In this document: piece after piece, positions 29,501-38,900 of the stretch
How positions within the stretch are numbered: the stretch's first letter is position 1
How the letters are laid out: every line of letters starts with the position of its first letter
Origin: Nemopilema nomurai
Taxonomy: Eukaryota > Cnidaria > Scyphozoa > Rhizostomeae > Rhizostomatidae
NCBI GenBank assembly: GCA_003864495.1
Contig: ML133376.1
Coordinates: 992,001-1,056,000 of the forward strand
DNA length: 64,000 nucleotides
Direction of reading: 5' to 3'
The notes under the pieces: generated by a model
What the model saw: the letters and a program-made list of their open reading frames with translations, nothing else
The model's database searches: none
Told to the model about the DNA's origin: nothing
Made by a program: the position numbers and the translations under genes

Positions 29501-30201
29501 TCCTCGCATTGTCTTCAGAGAGCATTCTGTTGCATTTGCAGTCTAAATGCCTTGCTAAAACCAACGTTGCTGATCTAGATTATTTGCGTATTCAGTGGCT
29601 AAATTATCTTGCAACTGCTTTTAGCTTATGGTAGTATGCGTGCTGCAATTTGCCATGCCTTTAAGCACTTCGACATTTCATTTTTATGTCACACGCTAAT
29701 AATTCAAAAATTAGTTGTGTTTATGCTCACCGTCTGAGCCTTCTAAGTTGGAGAACATGCTGGTGATAATGCCAAATTGGACCACAACTGCTAATTGTGC
29801 GACTGTCATTTATCATTGCGATTCAGTTTCAATTTAGCTACTTGCATGCCATTTCACAATCTTGTTCTTGCTAATAACTAAGCATTTTCATCAAACATGT
29901 ACCTCATCCTCTCTTAAAATTACAGCCAAACATTCCTGTTCACACTTCAGTTACCGTAAGTATTATTCGCAGTTTTAATCCAATTCTTGTGATTCCTTAA
30001 TTGCATCAAGTGATTTTTTGTCAAAGATCCTGTGAGCTTTCAATCCATTCTGCTCCCAAACTAAATTACTCAGCCCACCTAAACTGATTTTCTTTCGACA
30101 AGCAGTTGTATGAATCCTTTGTTTTTCAGCTCATCGCCAAGGGAGACGTTTCCTTGATGTACAAAGTATTACTTCGCGGCTATGTTGTGACGCAAGCTTG
30201 A
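6837..30201 (+). CDS. CFAP74: CFAP74, cilia and flagella associated protein 74 (complete, 47 exons)
   Basis: CFAP74 belongs to the C1d projection of the axonemal central apparatus of motile cilia. Exons: 6837-6942, 8161-8293, 8454-8535, 8885-8973, 9264-9362, 9562-9666, 10984-11157, 11629-11739, 12010-12112, 12435-12592, 12831-12861, 12974-13075, 13371-13460, 13654-13763, 14236-14302, 14612-14674, 15056-15133, 15260-15301, 15612-15730, 16532-16598, 16844-16933, 17236-17359, 17458-17550, 17984-18060, 18340-18462, 18909-18965, 19199-19263, 19479-19695, 19886-20059, 20470-20562, 20804-21121, 21238-21378, 21782-21921, 22415-22540, 23015-23124, 24163-24218, 25393-25527, 25969-26124, 26438-26579, 26770-26835, 26977-27065, 27221-27347, 27812-27942, 28446-28514, 29048-29113, 29926-29955, 30130-30201. 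The sum is 5016 nt, 1671 aa plus TGA, with every junction in phase; vertebrate proteins are about 1600 aa. Residues 1-107 are acidic; about 108-431 are charged coiled coil; about 432-567 are a Ser/Asp-rich linker. From about 568 come tandem ASH/MSP-type Ig-like domains: FYSKPDVVMFKDFDLGQLYKKK, then FDPPGPMSAGL, LNKDLNGHVLFLAQTGQFSVP and PPTDHDPNIP near the end. The acceptor of exon 37 (25393) is weak and a site 15 nt further on is possible. Confidence 0.95.
9029..9131. mobile_element. Short hAT-type MITE in CFAP74 intron 4
   Basis: The 103-bp element begins CAGAGACGGACTTATTGGGG and its other end, read on the minus strand, begins CAGGGGCGGATTTATAAGG. These are imperfect terminal inverted repeats starting with CAG, typical of hAT elements. 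It is flanked by ATTGGTCC (9021-9028) and ATTGCTCC (9132-9139), an 8-bp target-site duplication with one mismatch, the hAT length. It has no coding capacity. It sits in a 290-nt intron without touching the splice sites. Confidence 0.65.
10084..10167. repeat. 21-bp tandem repeat, four copies, CFAP74 intron 6
   Basis: Four adjacent imperfect 21-bp units share the core ATATGTCGCAATGAGGATGA. The minus-strand open frames over this stretch, which read as repeats of Cys-Asp-Ile-Ser-His-Pro-His, arise only because 21 is a multiple of three. There is no sign of a gene. Confidence 0.8.
11528..11580. repeat. TGAT/TTGG microsatellite, CFAP74 intron 7
   Basis: A run of GGTT followed by GATT tetranucleotides lies about 50 bases upstream of the acceptor of exon 8 at 11629. 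It is a simple-sequence repeat without coding value. Confidence 0.85.
13138..13278. repeat. About 43-bp imperfect tandem repeat, CFAP74 intron 12
   Basis: Three degenerate units share a core like CTCTCGATTCATAATA followed by ACTC and a TTAGCAAGC-type block. The array fills half of the intron between the exons at 12974-13075 and 13371-13460. Confidence 0.6.
16062..16369. repeat. 24-bp minisatellite, about 13 copies, CFAP74 intron 19
   Basis: Tandem 24-bp units share GACATATCCCTCATTGACAC. The first two copies carry a diverged version (TTCCTCAGTG) and the rest are nearly identical, which implies recent expansion from the left. As 24 is a multiple of three and the unit has no stop in several frames, overlapping open frames of 90-126 codons appear on both strands; they are artefacts. 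The array is inside the 801-nt intron between exons 19 and 20. Confidence 0.9.
23627..23686. repeat. 22-bp tandem repeat, nearly three copies, CFAP74 intron 35
   Basis: Two full units and one partial unit of AAGAAAACCAGTAAT plus an ATACCA tail lie within the intron between exons 35 and 36. Confidence 0.75.
24731..25215. repeat. 68-bp minisatellite, seven copies, CFAP74 intron 36
   Basis: Seven consecutive 68-bp units, with starts 68 bases apart from about 24736 to 25212, contain GACAATATTTCGATAATTC followed by TGTCACTATTTGGACAAC. Copies differ by only a few bases. Degenerate TTTCGACAAT-like pieces continue to about 25380, almost to the acceptor of exon 37, and may themselves supply the pyrimidine-poor acceptor region. 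Confidence 0.9.
27091..27124. repeat. 17-bp direct duplication, CFAP74 intron 41
   Basis: GCACCCCAGGGGACTGC occurs twice back to back inside the short intron between exons 41 and 42. It has no apparent function. Confidence 0.8.
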
Positions 30202-31062
30202 TTCCTCGTGCCTATTGTATAGCTACCAAACACTTCTTGTAAATTTAATATAATATTATTTCGTTGGAAACAGTTGTTTTTATTGCTGCATTTACATACT
30301 ATAGCAAGAATTTAGAGTTTTAATCGGTCGTTTTGAAGAAACAAGAACAAAAAAATTAATGCCTCTGTAGGTTGTTTAGAGTTTTTTATTAAAAAACCGA
30401 ATGTGCTGAAATGTCAACATTGATTATGTAGAATCATGTTTTTGTAAAATTGCTGTTTTGCAGTGTGGGTTTGAAGATCTGTCTATAGGCTTCAAACAAA
30501 TGGAGCGAAGAGATAAGGTCGGTTTCTAAGTGAAAGCGTAATTTTTACAAAAATTCGCTAAGTCGCGTCAATATTTTATGAAGTTTATTCGAACCACCAA
30601 AAAGTCAAGTGTTTTTCGTGTCACGTTTATGGCTGCTGGTCGTTGAAATCGTCATGGGTATTGTTTTACAGCACAGAGGTCATGTCCCCTGTCCCTCTCC
30701 TGTGCTTTTGTTCTTTGCGTTTGACCCTTTTCGTTCGTGCAAACGCCGCCTAAAGTGAATGGATAAGCCCGATTGCGTCATGCTCAATTATTGCTTGCAG
30801 TGAGAGCAAGACTGTTTTTTTATTGCTGAGACTGAACCGCGATATCAAGTGCTATTTGTGCCAACAGACGACCCTTCGAAGATGCACGTCACAGCCAGGG
30901 AGCGACTACTCGCATGCCTTCAGCTTCAAAAAACGCAGACGGAAAAGTCGTCAAGCAGAAATATAAACGTGTTCAATGTGCATTTAATTCTATAACTTCA
31001 AAAATTAAAAACTACTTCCTTAATATTAAATATATATTTACATTGTCATATTTTTATCTGCT
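30202..31062. other. Convergent intergenic region between CFAP74 and the EF-hand gene
   Basis: Both genes end towards this stretch, so it should hold two 3' UTRs and polyadenylation sites. AT-rich AATATA-type sequence follows the CFAP74 stop codon at about 30245-30265. I see no gene or repeat in the remainder. Confidence 0.5.
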
Positions 31063-32217
31063 TCATTTCCTTCTTTCGCCATCCTCTCCTCCAAATATTC
31101 TTTTGAATTCTGTGGAAGCAAATTTGTCAGATCTTGAATTCTAATTTGTTTTAAATGCTATAGCTCTATTTGCCCAAGCTAAGTACAAGAAACCAATGCT
31201 CCTCCCGCAAAATTCCCTAAGTACCGTCAAACAAACATTGAATCAGTCTGAATTCATTGTTTGTGCCAGGAGCTTAATCACCCACCTTCGAAACTGACTT
31301 TTCCATCCCCATTGGCATCGGCTACCTTGATCATTTCTCGAATCTCCTTTCGCGAGAATCTTTGTCCTATTTCTTTGGACATTGCTTTCAGCTCTTTCGC
31401 TCCAATATACCCTTTTCCTTTCGTGTCTAGTGATTTAAAAACCTCCCACAATTCTCCCTCACTCTCCACTGTTATTGGTTTCCCGACCATCATATCAATA
31501 AACTCTTGGAACTCGAGAAATCCATTTCCTGCCAAATAAGTTTCGCAAGGTTAGACAAAAAAACAAACAGACCGAATTGTTACCTGCTATTCCTAACTTC
31601 AGTTTATTTATTGCCATAAGGAGCATTGTGATTGTAGGAACATATCTAAGCAAGTTCTTTACAGAAGATTAAGATGACGTAAGACAAAACGGATTGGTCA
31701 CTGCTCTGGGTAAATGCAAATATGGACAGCACCCCTGTAGCAGCTGTTTCAATCAATAAATTGATCAGCAACATGTTTGTTCATAACTTATTGTCTCTTA
31801 GGCCAATAAATTATTCAGTTTTATTTTCTGGTACAGATACCAGAAAGGAGCGTCTAATACATTCATATGCGCTTAAAACTGGTCGGCTACTTAAGCCATG
31901 CCATCTTACTCCGGTTGCGTTCTACAGTCGGCCGCCTTGCAACACCAACAACACCAGGCCTTGCTCTTACTAGTTTGAAAATGCACTGATCGGAGTGCTG
32001 GCGTGACTTCGGTGGCCTAAATTTCCCATTTCAGTCATTACATACCCAAAAATAATCAAAGCGATATTTATACCGTCAGTATCTACGCTTTTCAGCATTT
32101 CTTGCACCTCTTTCTCGGAAACGTTGTACCCTATCTTCTTGAGAACATTTCCAATCTCTTCCCGTGATATCTTGCCATCTCCGTTTCTATCAAATATTGA
32201 GAAAGCCTCTTTGAAAT
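31063..32217 (-). CDS. Calmodulin-like EF-hand protein (first exon not found)
   Basis: Three minus-strand exons join in phase: 32217-32074, 31528-31286 and 31109-31063, ending in TGA. They give about 144 residues laid out like calmodulin/troponin C, starting with DFKEAFSIFDRNGDGKIS. Four EF-hand loops are visible. Loop 1 (DRNGDGKISREE) is canonical; loop 2 (DTDGNGFLEFQE) spans the first intron; loop 3 (DTKGKGYIGAKE) has Lys at positions 3 and 5 and probably does not bind calcium; loop 4 (DANGDGKVSFEE) is canonical and spans the second intron. The C-terminus is FKRIFGGEDGERRK. The protein is a calcium sensor or buffer of unknown target. The first exon enters in phase 1, so a short upstream exon with the start codon should lie above 32217, but I could not choose one. 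It is not calmodulin itself, being too diverged. Confidence 0.82.
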
Positions 32218-32862
32218 CTGGAATGGATATGAAAAGATGTTTTTTATTCCAGCCAGGGAGTTGGATAGCTATCCAAAGCTACGGGTCTTAAAGGTCTGAT
32301 ATTAACTTTTATAGCAATTTCAATTTATTATGGTCAAGAAATGATTATCCTGTTTTATTTTGCCAAAGTTCATAATTTTCACCCTTCACCTTGTAGCACC
32401 TGCGGATAATAAAGCCAGATTTGCAAGAAATTTCCTTGCATTGAATCTTTTCTATCATTACATTCAATCATTAAAAAGATTGCAATTTTTTTATCCTTTA
32501 TTTCAAGCTAAATATTTTGCATACTTAAATCTGGTTCTGCAAACTGAAATTATTTCATAGTTTATCTCTGTGATCTACAGTATTTGAGAATCCCGTGCGG
32601 TGTTTTGCCTGTTGTGATGAGTCAGCAGTAGATGTGGATACAGTCCTATTTTAGAGGCTCTCCACCATCGAAGCATGAATGCAGCAATCTTGCTTAGCAG
32701 GTGAACATTTTCTTCCGCGCCGTCTTAAGGACACTGAGGGCAAAAGGGCTTCTGGGCAGGCTGGTCTTGCAGCCCCATTGCAATGTCACCTCGCCAACCA
32801 AAATGCAGGCACCTAGCTCCGTTACGATCAAGTCCCTGGTGCCAGTCATTCAAAGTATCTGC

Positions 32863-32918
32863 AATTTCATCTCTTACGCTCTTAATTTCATCTCTTACGC
32901 TCTTAATTTCATCTCTTA
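32863..32918. repeat. 21-bp tandem repeat, 2.7 copies
   Basis: Units of AATTTCATCTCTTACGCTCT plus T lie within a 70-codon minus-strand frame (32725-32937) that reads as repeated VRDEIKS followed by TLNDWHQGLDRNGARCLHFGW. The frame could be an exon, but no splice or family evidence supports it. Confidence 0.7.
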
Positions 32919-34233
32919 GAATACGATCAGGATACAACAGTAGTTTTAGCAGGAATGAAAACTGCTAGGTTAAGATGCCCGCTTGATTATTGCCACAGCA
33001 AGGATCATCAAACACAATCATACTTTGAAGTGATCTCACATCGTCACCAAATGCTTCCAACCTTTAATGTTTGGCAATGCATAATTGGCGTTGCCTTTGC
33101 TATTTGCATGAAAACACGGTTTGCCGATTCAATTTTAATCTAATTCCTAAGTGCAGCTTTGCAGATTGGACAAAGTTTGATTATCTCGAAGGGTAAACAG
33201 ATCATCCTGTAGGATTTGCTTCATCTTTTCACTTGAAGTGTCTTTATTGATGACTAAAACCCTCTCAAATAGTACAAAATGCAATGGAAAAATGACTTGT
33301 TAATTATTGCCTGAATACCGCATTACTGGAAGCAAGAATCGAAACGGCGGAGCGGTTTGCGCGCGTCCGTTAATCTCACGAAAGGTCATTTACATGTTTG
33401 CGATAAATAAGCTCACCAAGTTGTGTGTAGAAGGCCATTTCGCCTACATGCTTTACTTGCTCGGTTTCCTCTTGACTTTGCCTTGCTGGGAGAGTCTTTA
33501 GTCTCAGCGTCCTTAGCAGCTCGTGCAGTCTTCGAGCGTTCGCAGTATCTGAATCACAATGTGTTGAGCAGGTATGCAATACCCACGCCCCGGACAATCA
33601 GCCCATGCTCATTGGCCACCACGCCTCCATTGGCCGCCGCCACGTCTTTGAGCAGCAGTTGATGGTGGCAACAAGCAGGCCTCCTTCGGAACAAGCCGCT
33701 ACCCACCAGCCATGGTAACCGTTTAATTGCGGTCAGATATAATTGAGATTCCGATTAAAATTTAAATAGCTAGCTGATCAATTCAGTTAAACTCAAGTGT
33801 TATTACCAATCTACAAGAATCACTAACATAATCATAATCGACAACAAGTGCAATCGTCAAAAGCTAGTCCACCTCAATGGACAATATATTCATTCAGCGC
33901 ATGCTTATTAGTCGATAAATAAAGACTTCCTTGTGCTCCTCACCAACCCAAACACTACTCTGGGGTTCTGCTTCTAAATCCCTTCAATCCCCTTCATGGC
34001 CAAATAGAATTAACGGCGAACCGACCCCCTTTCAACTGTCACGTGGGTACTACTGCTCTGAAGCTCTTCTCGTGGTTCCCATGGACATTTCGCCTAGAAG
34101 ATCAGTTGCTGCCACTTCGGAATCCACCCATGTAAGCAGTTCTGCCCCACTTCATCGTAGATATATCCCCCGACCTTAATATATAACTTACATCCCCCGA
34201 CCTTCTTTCTCCCTCCCTTTCCGTAATTGTATA

Positions 34234-34873
34234 CAGTACTTATTCAATTATCCAGCCTTCTCGGGACACGAAGCTTCAAGATGCGTACGGATAATCCGAA
34301 ATTCCGGATAATCGAAAATATACAATAAGCGGCAGAAACCAGCATAAATAAACTAGATTGGTTTTGTGAAAGTTTATTTCAAAAGCACACATTACAAACT
34401 ATCTTTGGCTGAATGTGCGATGCCTCACTCTTCAAACATCTAGCTTATTTTCAATGGAGAGACACATTCTCTTTCATTTTTGTTCAGGCCTTCTTGCCAT
34501 GATGAGAAAAGCTTTTGAACCGATAAGAAAACATGGCGATAGAAAAAATGATGCCACTCACACATGTGATACTATTTCAGAAAATCTCCGGATACAGTTT
34601 TTCCAGCTGTGCTAATTTTTCTTGCAAATTTTGTTTTTCACTTAGAATTTTGACTACTTGTTTCTACCTATGTTACTTCAATTGCCACAAACGAATAAAT
34701 AAATGTGTGTAATAAATACCTTCATACTGTAACAGGAATTGCAGAGCCAGGGCCCGCACAATAAATTACAAGGTGTACTTTTTAGTTTCTTTGCAAATTA
34801 TGCTAAAATTTAATAACGGATACCGGACCGGATAATTGGAATCCGGAAAAACGAGGATAATGAATAAGTACTG
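34234..34873. mobile_element. Tigger/pogo-like MITE, 640 bp
   Basis: The left end is CAGTACTTATTCAATTATCC and the right end, on the minus strand, is CAGTACTTATTCATTATCC, a near-perfect terminal inverted repeat. TA dinucleotides flank both ends, as expected for a Tc1/mariner-superfamily target site. The GGATAATCCGAAATTCC-type sequence just inside is reminiscent of pogo/Tigger termini. No transposase frame remains, so the element is non-autonomous. Confidence 0.7.
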
Positions 34874-35935
34874 TATTCCAACTTTCTTCTCATTTCAATT
34901 CCCACATCTTTATTTCCTTCCCTCTTCCTCCTTCGTCTATTCCTTTTCATCCAATTTTTGTTCAATCCCCCGTAGCACAACCGTCACATGGGAGCTAAAG
35001 AAATTGGAGCGAGGGAGGGCGAGATGACTCGTCAGGCAAACTAAGCATTAGCACAGAAGGTGGTTGATCAAGTCGAACATTCAAGTCGAACATTCAAGTT
35101 GAACAGTTGTTCCGGATTGCTTCGATGAGCCAAAGTTGAAAGGGCCGATGCAGCATGGTCACGTGGTTCTTGGGCTCTCATTACTAGAAAGAGCATTGCA
35201 TATCGCCTTCACTGCGCGCTGCACCTCGCAGAGGCAGCAAATTAGTCAGCCTTCAATTGCTTGCATTTGTTTTGTGATAATAGGCAAAAAACATGTCCAG
35301 TGCGTATCATTGCATGTAGTGAAAATCATTCGATCAATCACCGAAATTCATACATTCATACGAGTAAATGAACACATCAGAAACTGTAGAAAAATGAGAT
35401 GCCACATAACGATTGACATCGAAACTTGAGGAAAACAAAATATTGGATGTTAAAAATTCGAAGAAAACCATCGAGGGATCCAAATATTTCTTTAAAACTG
35501 TTTTCTTCAAATATTTCGGCATGAATCGGTCATATGGCAGCGATGTAGAAAAAAGGCATTAAAACTAGCTTATTAAATCATTCGGAAACTAAATCATTCT
35601 ATCTAAGTTCAATTTTTATAGGCTTCGAATCCCAATGGCAGCATTCATTCAAACTTATGAACTTTAGTTCTTGTAAAAAACCGCAACTAATACAATAGAA
35701 TAAATATTTCCTACTCTTTGACTATAATACCACAAAAGTATTTACAAAAATGTTATTCTTGGTGTACAATCAAGTAATTGACATTGGCAAGGCGATGGTA
35801 AACATTAGCAAATGAGAAGACTAATCAAGCAAATTTGAAATTTACCTAACAGATCTAAGGTCAACGTGCAATTTTACTCCTAAGAAAATAATGCTTTGAT
35901 ATTGCTAGCGAAAAAAGAACAAAAAAAACGCAATA

Positions 35936-38900
35936 TTAATGTCCATTAGCTTCTACTTTGTGCTTTGTAATTTTGAAGCAGCGAATGTGGAGATGGTCGC
36001 ATAATTGGTTGACCTAAAACGCATGGCAAACTAATGAATGCATGAACATAAAACCACAAGAAGCAAATAGGTTGAAAAGGTTGAAAATAGGTTGAAGATA
36101 GAGAAAACATTTGAGCAATGATATGCAGATAAACTATGAAGCTGGATTCGAAGTCAGTTGCCAGTCAGTGGCTTAGTACGTTCGTCACACAGGCCTACTT
36201 TCAAAATAATTCCCGCAAAAGACAAAACTGCAAATATCGCATCGAAGTCTTACCACACATATCGCATAATGGGACTGCGCAAGGGCGGCAAGAATTGTGT
36301 AGGCGTAAAGTATGTTCTTTTCATCACCAAGGCCTAATAGTGAGCACGTGACCGCAGCAAACAGTGGAAACAGCAACCAGTTGAATCGCTCACATTTTGA
36401 TGATGACATCTGAGCGACTATCAAGCGGCACTGAAAAATACGCCAAATCAAAATAAAAAGAACTGGTATAACATAACTAAATAAGTCACAAATCAGATGC
36501 ATCTGAAACAACTACGAGGCACTGGGAAACCTCAACGCAGCTAAATCATGTAGTCAATGATCCAGAATTAGCAAGCTTCTGCTTGGGCTTATACATCAAA
36601 ATATAGCATTCACAAATCAATAAGAACAATAAAGGAAATAGATAAAACTTAAGAGATATCTCGCAATTTTCCAGTTCGATTCTAGGGTAACGCAGACTTC
36701 TATCCAAACTTTTCAGAACTTTTATCAACGTACCGTGATATTAGAGTAAACATTTCCAAATGCAATATAGAACATTCTTGGATAATTCTCAAGGACTTGT
36801 GTTGGCGAGAAAACACTCCAAACTGTGAAAAAGAGGAACAGTAGTCCCGTGGAGACTAGAGGCATGAGCCCTTCTACCACTGTCGGACAAAATTCTGGGT
36901 GCTTCCATCGTGTTCTGAAGACAACAAAACATGACAGTTAAGATGAATGTGCATGTGACAAGGCAGGAATTCGCCAAGCTGACACGATGACGCTATTGGT
37001 AACATGTCGGCAATGTCAAGCAATACATATCTATACAAAACGGCATACAACATTAAATGGCTCCAGAAAATCATTTGATTCTTGAACATGATTACGCTAC
37101 AATGCTTTGCTTGGATTTATATAATGATATAATGATTTTCCAACATCGTTAAAATTGTTCTTGAGTTCTGATGTTCCATTTCGTTCTGATGTTCCATTTC
37201 GTTCTGATGTTCCATTTCGTTCTGATGTTCCATTTCTTGTCAATTTTAATGAGAAATTTTAATGATGATTTTAATGAGATGGTTTGCAGGACATTGTCCA
37301 GATAGCTTATAATTTCTACCCATCAGGCACCATTTGACATAAAAAACCAAATAGAGTATTCCATATTGTTTTTCAAGTATCAGAAATACAAACCAAAGGA
37401 ACAAAAAAGGATGGACCCATACCTTATTATATGCCAGACAGTTGATGGCAATCCTATACCCCAAAGAGAAACTACGAAAGACATAGTTCCGTTATATTCA
37501 AGTTACATCTTACCCAAACAACAAATTGGTTTACATGAAAATAATTCGGTCAAAGACTAAGAAAGATGTGTAGCATGACAGACTCAAAAGACCCTTTCAA
37601 AATCTCTCCTTCAATATAAATTAGGAACGTAGACCTGACACTTGAAACCCATGTGCTGAAAGAGGCTCTTTAGCAATGCAATAACAGTAATGATACATGT
37701 AAAAAGAGACTCTTCAAACAATCCCAATGGCAAGTTGTCTTATACTTACAGTGAACAGTTGCAACAAACAAATGGCTCGTGCGTATACCATTCCACAAGG
37801 AGAGCTTCCAGATGTCTGGACTCCAACAAAATGTTAACAAATAAACAGTTGTGAGTCCCTGCAAAAGAAAAAGGACATAGCTAGCCCATTTATTAGGAAC
37901 TAAAATTGATGATACAAAACAATTAGAGTGACCTCATGAAGCGAATTATCTATGTACTTGGATAAACATTGCAGAATCTGATAGCAAAGCCAAACCTACA
38001 TTCAGATTTGAGTAGAGTTGTTGATATTTTGAAAAGAGCATCATATGCTAAGAGCATCATAGAGCATCAGAGCATCATAAATAAATAAAAATGCCTTACG
38101 TAAACATCCTTTTATAATGTTTATACATTGACTTGTAGACCAGAAAAATGCAGGAATTTAATTAGATCAATTGCAGAATGCAGTCATCAGAAATTTTGTG
38201 TAGGAATATTAAAGCCATTAAGCTTCAATCTCCGAAAGTGATGACAGTACATCACATTCACAAGTTATCACGACTAAGTAGAAAACAGGCAACTTTAATC
38301 ACAAAACCATTGCTTACAATCTGACTGAAGTCGTATGCCCAAGGTAGGTAAAGAACAGATGTGTTGTACTTCTCCCAATGAGCCAAAAAGAAACCAGCAG
38401 CGATAACAGCAATGAGGGAGAATACCTCATATTGTGAATGATATTTTATTCCAAAGACGGAAAGAAGAGAGATAGCCATCATCCATACAGCAGTGCTATC
38501 AAGTCCATGGTCAAAGAGCTCACCAAGAGGAGAACTGTGAAAAAAATCTTTTCAATGAATCAAAACAGCAAACAATTATTTTCTTAAGGTTACGGTAAAC
38601 GTTTTGAACACGAAAATTGGTTTTTCCTTCCTAAAGGCCAAACGGCTCAAGGAATCTGGATAAACTATATATCATTCGATGCACAAGATTATGGCGTATC
38701 TAGCCAGATAAAAATTATCGGCAAATAATGTTAAATGTTATTTTCCATGCGAATTTACTGGTCAAAAAGTGTACCACCTTCAAAAGCTATTTTGTACCCT
38801 TGCGTTTGAGGTAACAAAATCTGACTTAGACCAGCAGGAAGTGCAGGTCCTAAGCTTCCAAAGTATGTCTCAGATTTTTTAAATTCCTTCTCTCCTTGAA

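Larger units (their letters stand above)
32218..35935. other. Intergenic region with transposon sequence
   Basis: It should contain the missing 5' exon of the EF-hand gene and the 3' UTR of the ethanolaminephosphotransferase. It includes a 21-bp repeat (32863-32918), a Tigger/pogo-like MITE (34234-34873) and possible LTR-like sequence at about 33870-34190. Beyond 34874 it is AT-rich and I see nothing coding. Confidence 0.5.

Noticed and set aside
32725..32937. 70-codon frame with VRDEIKS repeats as the missing 5' exon of the EF-hand gene
   Set aside because: It does not resemble an EF-hand N-terminus and no donor of the needed phase was found.
37630..37720. Stretch reading [16 protein letters not shown] as EPT1 exon 6
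   Set aside because: Its acceptor phases do not fit; the 49-nt exon at 37423-37471 fits phase, splice sites and the family pattern (GLP).
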